A DNA stretch of 64,000 bases from Microbacterium sp. 11MF (GTDB taxonomy: Bacteria; Actinomycetota; Actinomycetes; Actinomycetales; Microbacteriaceae). The stretch is taken from positions 696,467 to 760,466 of the forward strand of contig NZ_KB911459.1 in assembly GCF_000383475.1 (NCBI RefSeq), given 5' to 3'. Below are positions 7,579 to 15,489 of the stretch, piece by piece. Under the pieces are notes generated by a model, which was given only the letters and a program-made list of their open reading frames with translations, did not search any database and was not told where the DNA came from. Numbering within the stretch: position 1 is the first letter of the stretch; each line of letters begins with the position of its first letter. A program made the translations under genes and the position numbers.

Positions 7579-8837
7579 CGCCGCACCCCCGGGGTCTGCC
7601 GCGGGGCATCCTGCGAACGCCAGTCATCGGGCAGGAGGTAGTCGATGACGTCGTCGACGGTGACGGTGCCGACGAGGTGCCGAGCCGAGTCGACGACGGG
7701 GAGCGAGACGAGGTTGTAGCTCGCGAGCAGACGAGCCACCTCGGCGGCGCTGGCCGAGACGGTGACCGGCTCCACGCTGTCGTCGATGATGGCGCCGAGC
7801 CGCTCGTGCGGCGGGTAGCGCAGCATCCGCTGGAAATGGACGACGCCGAGGAGACGCCCCGTCGGGGTCTCGTACGGGGGCAGCGTGACGAACACCGCCG
7901 CGGCCAGCGCGGGGTGCAGTTCGTGACGACGGATGAGGGCGAGGGCTTCGGCGACGGTCGCGTCGGCGGACAGCACGATGGGCTCGCTCGTCATGAGACC
8001 GCCGGCCGTGTCGGGCCCGTGCTCGAGGAGGGCCCGGACGTCCTCGGCCTCCTCGGGCTCCATCAGGTCGAGAAGCTGGCCGGCGCGGGCGTCGGAGAGC
8101 TGCCCCAGCACGTCGGCCGCGTCATCGGGCTCCATCGCGTCGAGGACGTCGGCGGCGCGCTCGTCGCCGAGGGCCTCGAGGATGTGGACCTGGTCGTCCT
8201 CGGGCATTTCTTCGAGCGCGTCGGCGAGTCGATCGTCGGGGAGCTCCTCGGCGACCTCGAGGAGGCGGTCCTCGGGGAGATCGAGAAGGGTGTTGGCGAG
8301 GTCGGCAGGCTTCAGCTCGGAGTACGAGGCCACCAGCAGCTCGGCGGACTGCGTCTGGCCGGCCACCTGCTCGTCGCGGACGTCGTTCCACTGCGCGAAG
8401 GTCGTCGGCCCCTTGGCAAAGGGCGAGGCGCTCGTCTTGGGGCGCCGGAGGAACAACTGACCGACGTGCCATTCGCCGAGGCGGTCGCGTTCGATCGCCA
8501 CGTCCTCGATGACGGCGGAGCCCGACCCGTCCGTGAGGTGGACGCTGCGGCCGATGAGCTCGGTCATGACGCGCACCTCACCGCCCCGCTGCTCGAAGCG
8601 GCGCACGTTGATGAGGCCCGTCGTGATGACCTGACCGCTGGCGATCGAGGTCACGCGGCCGATGGAGAGGAAGACGTTCCTCCTGCCGGGGATCTCGACC
8701 ACGAGGCCGACGACCCGCGGAGGGTCGTCCTTCCGGTAGATGACAACCACGTCGCGGACCCGTCCGAGCCGGTCGCCCGACGGGTCGAAGACGGCGCACC
8801 CGGTCAGGCGCGCGACGAAGACCCGCTGCGTACTCAC
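7575..8837 (-). CDS. MgtE_N/CBS regulatory protein without membrane domain
   Basis: 420 residues. The N-terminus (VFVARLTGCAVFDPSGDRLG) looks like a PRC-barrel-type fold. The middle has the alpha-superhelical MgtE N domain (LANTLLDLPEDRLLEVAEEL; DAADVLGQLSDARAGQLLDL) and the C-terminus has two CBS motifs (GGLMTSEPIVLSADATVAEA; SLPVVDSARHLVGTVTVDDV). In true MgtE these parts sense Mg2+ and gate a five-helix channel; no channel is present here. GTG 8837 is preceded by TACGCT with 6-base spacing, so the mRNA is leaderless. Longer in-frame starts read into the promoter of the divergent stress gene. It probably acts with DUF1003. Confidence 0.85.
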   Translation of the reverse strand: MSTQRVFVARLTGCAVFDPSGDRLGRVRDVVVIYRKDDPPRVVGLVVEIPGRRNVFLSIGRVTSIASGQVITTGLINVRRFEQRGGEVRVMTELIGRSVHLTDGSGSAVIEDVAIERDRLGEWHVGQLFLRRPKTSASPFAKGPTTFAQWNDVRDEQVAGQTQSAELLVASYSELKPADLANTLLDLPEDRLLEVAEELPDDRLADALEEMPEDDQVHILEALGDERAADVLDAMEPDDAADVLGQLSDARAGQLLDLMEPEEAEDVRALLEHGPDTAGGLMTSEPIVLSADATVAEALALIRRHELHPALAAAVFVTLPPYETPTGRLLGVVHFQRMLRYPPHERLGAIIDDSVEPVTVSASAAEVARLLASYNLVSLPVVDSARHLVGTVTVDDVIDYLLPDDWRSQDAPRQTPGVRR

Positions 8838-8909
8838 CCGACCAGCGTAGTCGGCGGATACCTCACGGTTCCTGCGCCGACGCAAAGGGGCTCGTGGGAG
8901 ACTGACACC

Positions 8910-9647
8910 ATGAGCATGATGGGCGGGGCCCCGAAAGAGCACGGTGCGACGGTCGCGGAGTACACGTCGTACGAAGCGGCGCAGAAAGCCGTGTCGACGT
9001 TGATCGCCTCGGACGTGCCCGCCCCGGACATCGCCATCGTCGGGCGCGGACTGCGATCGGTCGAGCGCGTCACGGGGCGTCTGGGGTACGCGACGGCCGC
9101 CCGCTCCGGTGCGATCAACGGCGTCCTGCTCGGCCTGCTGTTCGCCGCCATCTTCGTGCTCGGGAGCCCGGGAGCCGTCCTGCAGCTCTTCGTCGGCGTC
9201 ATGCTCGTCGGCATCGCGATCGGCATGCTCCTGAGCATCATCAGCTACTCGATCCTCCGTCGGCGACGCGACTTCACCTCGGTAACGCAGGTGATCGCCG
9301 ACCACTACGACGTCACCGTGCTGTCGCGGAGCTTCGGTCGGGCCACCGAGCTGCTCGGTGGGTCGCGCACGTCGGCACCGCGTCCCGCGCCGCCCGTGGA
9401 TCTGACCGACCCGCCGCGGTACGGCGAACGGATCGAGCCCGGCGCTGCCACTCCGCAGTCCGGGGAACGCGTCGATCCGGCGCCGTCCCCCGCCGCGGGC
9501 GAACGCGTCGACCCGGCCGCGCCACCGCAGTACGGCGAGCGTGTCGATCCTGCGCCGGCGCCTCCCGCGACGCCGCCCCAGACCGCTCCCGGTCAGGGAA
9601 CTCCCGGCCAGCCGACCGGGCAGGCCGCCCCCGACGCTCCGCGATGA
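8910..9647 (+). CDS. General stress (YflT/GSP17M-like) membrane protein with 12-residue repeats
   Basis: 245 residues. The N-terminal part (VAEYTSYEAAQKAVSTLIAS, then IAIVGRGLRSVERVTGRLGY) is the YflT/general-stress-protein-17M fold. Two hydrophobic helices follow (about 69-85 and 89-113), then a Pro/Ala-rich tail with four 12-13-residue units starting GERIEP or GERVDP. The role is unknown; homologs are sigma-B-type stress proteins. ATG 8910 has GAGACT 6 bases upstream, a weaker leaderless -10. Stop and next start overlap as ATGA, coupling it to the hydrolase gene. Confidence 0.8.
   Translation: MSMMGGAPKEHGATVAEYTSYEAAQKAVSTLIASDVPAPDIAIVGRGLRSVERVTGRLGYATAARSGAINGVLLGLLFAAIFVLGSPGAVLQLFVGVMLVGIAIGMLLSIISYSILRRRRDFTSVTQVIADHYDVTVLSRSFGRATELLGGSRTSAPRPAPPVDLTDPPRYGERIEPGAATPQSGERVDPAPSPAAGERVDPAAPPQYGERVDPAPAPPATPPQTAPGQGTPGQPTGQAAPDAPR
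9420..9570 (+). repeat. In-frame tandem GERVDP repeats
   Basis: Four imperfect units of 36-39 bases encode GERIEPGAATPQS, GERVDPAPSPAA, GERVDPAAPPQY and GERVDPAPAPPA in the tail of the stress protein. Codons differ between units (GAACGC, GAGCGT), so the repeat is conserved at protein rather than DNA level. Confidence 0.85.
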
Positions 9648-10315
9648 TCGTCGTCGCCCTGCCCTCGGGCGGGGTCGAGCTCGACGCCTGGATGGACGAG
9701 GCGGACGATCCGAGAGCCGTCATCGCTCTCGCTCACGGCGCGGGGGCGGGTCACGAGCATCCGTTCCTGGTGGGTGCCGCGCGGGCGTGGGCGGACGCCG
9801 GCTTCACGACGGTCCGCTTCGACTTCCCCTACCGACACGCCGGGCGACGGATGCCGGGCCCCGCCGCACACGCCGTCGAGACGTGGGCCGCGGTCGAGAC
9901 GTTCTGCCGCGAGGCGGCACCGGGCCTCCCGTTCGTCGCGGCGGGCAAGTCGTACGGCGGTCGCATGGCGTCGATGGCGGCGGCCGAGGGACGGATCGGG
10001 GCTGACGCGCTGGTGTACCTCGGGTATCCGCTGCACCCGCCCGGTCGACCCGAGAACGCGCGCACGGCCCATCTGCCCGCGGTGACCGCGCCGCAGCTTT
10101 TCCTGGCCGGCACCAAGGATCCGTTCCTGCAGCCGCTCGTTGACCTCGAAGCGGCCGTCGCCGCGTGCCACGATGCGGAGATCCGCTGGTTCGAGGGCGG
10201 CGGCCACTCGTTCGAGGTCGCGGGGCGGAAGCTCCCCGCAGACGAGGTGGGCGCGGCGACGGCGCGGTCGGCCGTCCCGTGGCTGACCGCCCGGCTTCAG
10301 CGCCCGGCCGCGTAG
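9644..10315 (+). CDS. Alpha/beta hydrolase, KANSL3/Tex30 type
   Basis: 223-residue small hydrolase. The catalytic triad is visible: nucleophile S103 in GKSYGG, D159 in LAGTKDPF and H188 in GGGHSF. The oxyanion region is ALAHGAGAGHEHP near residue 30. This matches the Tex30/KANSL3-like dienelactone-hydrolase-related family common in bacteria; the substrate is unknown. It is translationally coupled to the stress protein by an ATGA overlap. Its last 19 bases run antisense into the 3' end of the gamma-glutamyltransferase gene. Confidence 0.85.
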   Translation: MIVVALPSGGVELDAWMDEADDPRAVIALAHGAGAGHEHPFLVGAARAWADAGFTTVRFDFPYRHAGRRMPGPAAHAVETWAAVETFCREAAPGLPFVAAGKSYGGRMASMAAAEGRIGADALVYLGYPLHPPGRPENARTAHLPAVTAPQLFLAGTKDPFLQPLVDLEAAVAACHDAEIRWFEGGGHSFEVAGRKLPADEVGAATARSAVPWLTARLQRPAA

Positions 10316-12075
10316 CCCTGCATGCCGCGGGGGTTGGCGGCGCCCCACAGGATGCCGGTGCCCCGGTCGATCCCGACCGCTGACAGCCGGCCGAGCGACC
10401 ATTCGCCCGCCCTCGTGACGCGGTGGCCCCGCTCGGCGAGACCGGTCAGGACGGCGTCGTCCAACCGCTCCTCGGCGACGAGGCCGATCGGGTCCCACGT
10501 GCGCGGCCAGAACGAGTCGACCATCGCCGCCGTGTGCAGCGTCGGAGCCTCGATGGCCTGCTGCGCGGTGTACGCGCCGACGAGCATCCGCAGCAGCATC
10601 GGCAACTGCCACTGGTCCTGCTGGTCGCCGCCGGGTGTGCCCATCGCGATGCGGGTGGTCCCGTCGTGGACGAGCGTCGGGGACAGGGTCGTCCGCGGGC
10701 GATCGCCCGGCCGGAGCGCGGCGGGGGAGGCGTCGTCGAGCCAGCACATCTGCAGTCGCGTCCCGAGGCAGAAACCCAGTGAGGGGATCGTGGGGGAGGA
10801 CTGCAGCCAACCGCCGGACGGGGTGACGGACACGATGTTGCCCCACCGGTCCACGACGTCGATGTGGCACGTGTCGCCGCGGGTGGCGCCGGTGCGGTCG
10901 ACCGTAGGCTCGCCCGTCCCTGCGGCGGACGCACCTTCCTGCCGGAGCGGTGGCTCCCACGGTTCCGCTCCGGGGAGTGCGGCGGGCCGCCACCGCGACG
11001 ACGCGTGGTCACCGATCTCCGCGCGCCGGGAGGCGATGACGGCGTCCGAGAGGAGGGGGCCGGCGTCCGCGCCCTCGCCGAAGTACGCGTCGCGGTCGGC
11101 GAGGACGAGCTTCAGGACCTCGATGACCGTGTGCGCACCCGTGAGGGTCGAGGGGTCCAGGTCGGCCTCCGGAAGGGGCTCGAGGATGCGCAACGCCTCG
11201 AGCAGGGCGGGTCCCTGGGACCAGGCATCCGCTTTGAACACCGTCCGACCGCGGAACGGCACCGACATTGGCGTCTCGTAGCGCGCCGGTGCGTCGATGA
11301 GGTCGTCGGGGGTCAGGACGGCGACATGATCGGTGCCGCTGGAGTGGCGATGCGGACGCGAGAGGAAGGCGCAGGCGTCGGTGAGCAGGCGCCGCCATTC
11401 GGCTCGCGCCGCGTCGATGCCGACCGCCCGGTCATCCGCCTGTCCGGCCGCGGCGGCGACGCGCCGGAGGACATCCGCGTACGCGGCGTTGCGGTGAAGG
11501 TCGCCTGCCGCCGGGACGCGGCCGTCCACGAGCCACAGCTCGGCCGACGACGTCCAGTGGTCCCGGAACAGGTCGGCGACCCGGCCGATGGTGGCTGCGG
11601 CCGCCGGCAGCAGCGGATGCCCGTCGTCGGCGTAGTCGATCGCGTACGCCACGACGTCGGCCACCGACCACGTCCCGTGGTCGCGGAGGAGGAGGAGCCA
11701 TGCGTCGACGGCGGCCGGGATCGCCGCCGCGAGGCCGCCGGCCCCGGGGACGAGATCGAGTCCCTCACCTCGGAAATGGCTGATCGTCGCGCCGGCGGGC
11801 GCCGCGCCCTGGCCCATGAGGACCGTGGGGGCCGCGGCATCCGCCGGTTGGAAGAGTCCGACGAGATCGCCGCCGGGACCGTTGAGGTGCGGTTCGACGA
11901 TGTGCAGTACGAACCCACCCGCGCAGGCGGCGTCGAACGCGTTGCCGCCGCGCTCGAGCACGGCTTGAGCGACCGCGGTCGCCGTCGCATGGGTCGACGC
12001 GGCCATGCCGAACGTCCCCGTCAGCTGGGGTCGCGTCGTGAAAGCGGGCGGCGGTGTGTAGGCGGACGCGGTCAT
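10297..12075 (-). CDS. Gamma-glutamyltransferase family protein
   Basis: 592 residues, an Ntn hydrolase of the gamma-glutamyltranspeptidase family. The autocleavage/nucleophile threonine is T402 in GDTCHIDVVDR; the N-terminal GGNAFDAACAGGFVLHIVEP and C-terminal RPRTTLSPTLV and GTPGGDQQDQW motifs are conserved. No signal peptide is apparent, and SGGWLQSSPTIPSLG replaces the classic GGSG context, so it may belong to the broader acylase/GGT group rather than true glutathione hydrolase. It starts 4 bases after the aminopeptidase P stop, so both are expected on one mRNA and may take part in peptide or amide turnover. Confidence 0.85.
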   Translation of the reverse strand: MTASAYTPPPAFTTRPQLTGTFGMAASTHATATAVAQAVLERGGNAFDAACAGGFVLHIVEPHLNGPGGDLVGLFQPADAAAPTVLMGQGAAPAGATISHFRGEGLDLVPGAGGLAAAIPAAVDAWLLLLRDHGTWSVADVVAYAIDYADDGHPLLPAAAATIGRVADLFRDHWTSSAELWLVDGRVPAAGDLHRNAAYADVLRRVAAAAGQADDRAVGIDAARAEWRRLLTDACAFLSRPHRHSSGTDHVAVLTPDDLIDAPARYETPMSVPFRGRTVFKADAWSQGPALLEALRILEPLPEADLDPSTLTGAHTVIEVLKLVLADRDAYFGEGADAGPLLSDAVIASRRAEIGDHASSRWRPAALPGAEPWEPPLRQEGASAAGTGEPTVDRTGATRGDTCHIDVVDRWGNIVSVTPSGGWLQSSPTIPSLGFCLGTRLQMCWLDDASPAALRPGDRPRTTLSPTLVHDGTTRIAMGTPGGDQQDQWQLPMLLRMLVGAYTAQQAIEAPTLHTAAMVDSFWPRTWDPIGLVAEERLDDAVLTGLAERGHRVTRAGEWSLGRLSAVGIDRGTGILWGAANPRGMQGYAAGR

Positions 12076-12079
12076 CGAT

Positions 12080-13498
12080 TCAGGCGCGGGCGCGGGCGAT
12101 CCAGGCCTCGATGTCGTCGGCGGTGCGCGGGATGTGGGCGGAGAGGTTCACCGGCCCGTTCTCGGTCATGAGGATGTCGTCTTCGATGCGCACGCCGATC
12201 CCGCGGTACTCCTCGGGCACGGTGAGATCGTCGATCTGGAAGTACAGGCCCGGCTCGATCGTGAAGACCATGCCCGCCTCGAGCACGCCGTCGTAATACA
12301 TCTCGCGTCGCGCTTCTGCGCAGTCGTGCACGTCGATCCCGAGGTGGTGGCTCGTCCCGTGGACCATGTAGCGGCGGTGCTGACCGCCGCGGTCGGCGTC
12401 GAGCGCCTCCTCTGCGGTGACCGGGAGCAAGCCCCACTCGGCGGTCCGCGCGGCGATGACCTCCATCGCGGCCTCGTGGATCGCGCGGAACTTCACGCCC
12501 GGGCGGGCTGCCGCGAACGCCGCGTCCGCTGCTTCCCGCACGGTCTCGTGGATGCGGCGCTGCACGGGCGAGAACGTGCCCGACACGGGGAGGGTCCGCG
12601 TGATGTCGGCGGTGTAGAGGCTGTCGACCTCGACGCCGGCGTCGATGAGGACCAGATCGCCGGGGACCACGGCGCCGTCGTTGCGCGTCCAGTGCAGGTA
12701 GCAGGCATGAGGACCGGATGCCGCGATCGTGTCGTACCCCTCGCCGTTGCCGTCCGTGCGGGCGCGCAGGTGGAACACGCCCTCGATGGCACGCTCGCCG
12801 CGAGGGGTGTCGATGATGCGGGGGAGTTCGGCGACGATGTCGTCGAAGCCGCGACCGGTGGCCTCGACGGCGAGGCGGAGCTGGGCGATCTCGTACGGGT
12901 CCTTCACCAGGCGCAGCTCGGAAACGAAGCGCGTGAGCTCGTCATCGGCCTCGAGGGCGAGGTCGTCGTCGGTGCTCGTGAACGCATCGACGTGGGCCGT
13001 CGCGAGTCCGAGGTCGGCGGCGACCGCTTCGAGGGAGGGGCGCGGGCCGATCCAGAACTCGCCGATGGATGCGTCGGCGTAGAACTCGGTCGTCGTGCGA
13101 TCGGCGCGCTCGCGCAGGTAGAGGGTCACGTCGTGACCGCCCTCGACGGGTTCGAAGACCAGGACGGAGTCGGGCACGGCGTCGGCGCCCCAGCCGGTCA
13201 GGTGCGAGAAGGCGGAGTGGGCACGGAACGGGTAGTCGGTGTCGTTCGAGCGCTGCTTGAAGGAGCCGGCGGGGATGACCAGGCGCGACCCCGGGAACGC
13301 GGCCGAGACGGCGGCTCGACGTGCGGCGGCGTAGGGGGCTTCGGCTCGCTGCGGCGGCAGGGAGGCGGGCCGCTCGGCCCATCCGGTCGAGATCGACTCG
13401 AGGAAGCCCGCGGGGAAGGGCTGCTTGCGGTTCGTGGTCGCTGCCGCCGGGGTCTCGGTGGTCTCCTGGGCGATGGTGTCGCGCTCGTCGGTGGTCAT
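12080..13498 (-). CDS. pepP: Xaa-Pro aminopeptidase (aminopeptidase P, M24B)
   Basis: 472 residues. Releases N-terminal residues before proline. The C-terminal pita-bread domain holds the five dinuclear metal ligands: D286 (LIDAGVE), D298 (TADITRT), H384 (HGTSHHLG), E415 (TIEPGLY) and E439 (RIEDDIL). The N-terminal creatinase-like domain contains FKQRSNDTDYPFR. The first 25 residues are a low-complexity Thr/Ala/Glu stretch. GAGACT lies 6 bases before the ATG, so the mRNA may be leaderless. The gamma-glutamyltransferase gene follows after 4 bases. Confidence 0.93.
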   Translation of the reverse strand: MTTDERDTIAQETTETPAAATTNRKQPFPAGFLESISTGWAERPASLPPQRAEAPYAAARRAAVSAAFPGSRLVIPAGSFKQRSNDTDYPFRAHSAFSHLTGWGADAVPDSVLVFEPVEGGHDVTLYLRERADRTTTEFYADASIGEFWIGPRPSLEAVAADLGLATAHVDAFTSTDDDLALEADDELTRFVSELRLVKDPYEIAQLRLAVEATGRGFDDIVAELPRIIDTPRGERAIEGVFHLRARTDGNGEGYDTIAASGPHACYLHWTRNDGAVVPGDLVLIDAGVEVDSLYTADITRTLPVSGTFSPVQRRIHETVREAADAAFAAARPGVKFRAIHEAAMEVIAARTAEWGLLPVTAEEALDADRGGQHRRYMVHGTSHHLGIDVHDCAEARREMYYDGVLEAGMVFTIEPGLYFQIDDLTVPEEYRGIGVRIEDDILMTENGPVNLSAHIPRTADDIEAWIARARA

Positions 13499-13529
13499 CT
13501 TCCCAGTCTCGCACCGACCGTCGACCTCG

Positions 13530-14543
13530 TCAGCCCACCGGCTCCAGTTGCACGATGACGGGGCGGTGGTCTCCGCCGGACCCGTCGAGGGAGGTCACCA
13601 CGACCGAGCCGGTGGCGCGCCAGGCATCCGTCGTCATCACGTGGTCGATGGGCGCACCCAGCAGAGCCGGCCAGGCCGTGTCCCAGGTCCCGACCGCGCC
13701 GTTGCCCGTCGTCGAAGCGGCGTCCTGGCAGCGTCCGAGGGTGCCGCCGTGGGTGCCGAGCCGGCTCATGTGGTCGATCGTCGCGTTGAAGTCGCCCGCC
13801 AGGATGACGTTCGCGCTCGCGCACTGGTCCGCGATCCAGCGGAGGTCGCTGCGCCAGTGCGCCATGTCGTTCTGCCTCGGCGCGACGGCGTGGACGGCGA
13901 CGACGGTGGGGCCCTCCCCGTTGACGGGCATCGCGACCACGCTCGGCACGACGGACGTGTTCTTCGTCCCGGAGGAGTCCGATTCGACCACGGCGTAGTC
14001 GCCGAGGTCGGGGGAGATCAGGAGCGTCGTGTAGGTGGCATCCCACCCCTGGTAGTTCTCCTCGTGCACCCACATGGGGTTGCCGCGCTCGCGCATGGCC
14101 ACGGCGATCGCCTTGCCGGTCTCGTCGGTGGTCTCGGGGAGAGCGACGATGTCGACGTCCATCGCGATGGCCGTCGTCACGATCGCGTCGACGTCGGTGG
14201 CTTCGCCGGCGGTGTTCCACGTCATGACGCGGACGCTGTCGGCGGTCGGCTCGGGGAGCCCCGACGTCCCGAGGCCGCGGAAGGCGAGGATGCCGACGTT
14301 CGCCGCGCAGGCGAGGATGCCGATCATCGCGAGACCTGCTCCGAAGCCGCGTGTGCGGCGCCCGAGGCAAACCAGCAGACCGATGAGCGCGAGGACGGCG
14401 AAACCGACGGCGACGACGGGTCGCAGCGACACGAGCTGCGCGATCGGGAAGGTCTGCTCGAGACGGAAGAACTGAGGCCACGTCAGGATCGCTGCGCCGA
14501 CGGCGGCGGCGATCGTGAAGAGAATCCCCGTCAGTCGCAGCAC
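13530..14543 (-). CDS. Membrane-anchored endonuclease/exonuclease/phosphatase-family protein
   Basis: 337 residues. Three N-terminal hydrophobic helices (about 4-22, 40-60, 68-90) anchor an extracytoplasmic EEP domain whose motifs are all present: VRVMTWNTAGE, IVALPETTDE, ILAGDFNATID, APIDHVMT and GGDHRPVIV. EEP enzymes of this layout are phosphodiesterases or phosphatases; the substrate is not evident. The GTG start is preceded by TAGTGT with 6-base spacing, so leaderless. It is divergent from the PHP gene across 56 bases. Confidence 0.85.
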   Translation of the reverse strand: MLRLTGILFTIAAAVGAAILTWPQFFRLEQTFPIAQLVSLRPVVAVGFAVLALIGLLVCLGRRTRGFGAGLAMIGILACAANVGILAFRGLGTSGLPEPTADSVRVMTWNTAGEATDVDAIVTTAIAMDVDIVALPETTDETGKAIAVAMRERGNPMWVHEENYQGWDATYTTLLISPDLGDYAVVESDSSGTKNTSVVPSVVAMPVNGEGPTVVAVHAVAPRQNDMAHWRSDLRWIADQCASANVILAGDFNATIDHMSRLGTHGGTLGRCQDAASTTGNGAVGTWDTAWPALLGAPIDHVMTTDAWRATGSVVVTSLDGSGGDHRPVIVQLEPVG

Positions 14544-14599
14544 ATCACGACACTAAGCGGGCAGGCTGGGGACTTTCTGCGCGCGGTACGCTCGTGACC

Positions 14600-15475
14600 A
14601 TGTCCGCAGGGTCCTCCGCTCCATCGGCCCCGCACGGGCCCGGCGATCTCCACCTGCACTCGGACCACTCCGACGGCACCGAGCCGCCCGCGGTCGTCAT
14701 GGCCGCCGCTCACCGTCACGGCATCCGGACGGCCGCCCTCACCGATCACGACACCACGTCGGGGTGGGCGGAGGCAGCGGATGCCGCCGTCTCTCTCGGG
14801 ATGTCGTTCCTGCCGGGGATGGAGCTGTCGGCGCGGCACGAGTGGCGGAGCGTCCACGTCCTCGCCTATCTCATCGACCCCGAGGACGCGGGCCTGCGTG
14901 CCCTCACCGATCGCATCCGGCGGTCGCGGCTCACCCGTGCGCGGACGATGGCCGAGCGCATCGGACGCGACTACGACCTCACGTGGGAGGACATCGAGGC
15001 CCAGACGGCGGAGGGCGCGACCGTGGGGCGTCCCCACATCGCCGACGCCCTCGTCGCCCGCGGGCACGTCCGCGATCGCGGCGAAGCGTTCGGCGGCATC
15101 CTCTCACCGGCCAGCGAGTACTACGTGGCCCTGTACGCGCCCGATCCGGTCACCGCCGTCGCGGCCGTGGCAGGCGCGGGAGGCGTCCCCGTGATTGCGC
15201 ACCCCGCCGGGCGGGCGGGACTCCTGCCGAACCGCGTCGTCCGCGGAATGCTCGACGCCGGCCTCGCCGGGTTCGAGCTCGGGCACCGCGAGAACGTCGA
15301 GCCCGCGCTCGGGGAGTTGCGGCGCCTGGTCGCGGAGCGGAACCTCATCGCGACCGGGTCGAGCGATTACCACGGTCGCGGCAAGCCGAACGTGCCGGGG
15401 GAGAACACCACGTCCGAGGACGCGATCGCGCGGATCGTCGCCCTCGGGACGGGGAGCGCGGTCGTCACGCCGTAG
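14600..15475 (+). CDS. PHP-domain phosphoesterase (RNase AM/TrpH-like)
   Basis: 291 residues. Metal-binding motifs of the PHP superfamily: DLHLHSDHSDG at the N-terminus, LTDHDTTSGW, ELSARHEW, VIAHPAGR and SSDYHGRGKP. TrpH/YciV-type members trim 5' ends of RNA or hydrolyse nucleoside bisphosphates; which applies here is not determined. ATG 14600 was preferred over GTG 14594 because TACGCT (14587-14592) is 7 bases upstream. It converges with the DEAD-box helicase gene, with 14 bases between the stops. Confidence 0.85.
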   Translation: MSAGSSAPSAPHGPGDLHLHSDHSDGTEPPAVVMAAAHRHGIRTAALTDHDTTSGWAEAADAAVSLGMSFLPGMELSARHEWRSVHVLAYLIDPEDAGLRALTDRIRRSRLTRARTMAERIGRDYDLTWEDIEAQTAEGATVGRPHIADALVARGHVRDRGEAFGGILSPASEYYVALYAPDPVTAVAAVAGAGGVPVIAHPAGRAGLLPNRVVRGMLDAGLAGFELGHRENVEPALGELRRLVAERNLIATGSSDYHGRGKPNVPGENTTSEDAIARIVALGTGSAVVTP

Positions 15476-15489
15476 CGCGACGACCCGGC

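Noticed and set aside
9420..9570. CRISPR-like repeat array
   Set aside because: Units are in frame, contiguous without spacers and vary at the DNA level; they encode a protein repeat.
13425..14597. Plus-strand frame of 390 codons over the EEP gene
   Set aside because: Composition is that of antisense GC-rich sequence; the minus frame has the complete EEP motif set.
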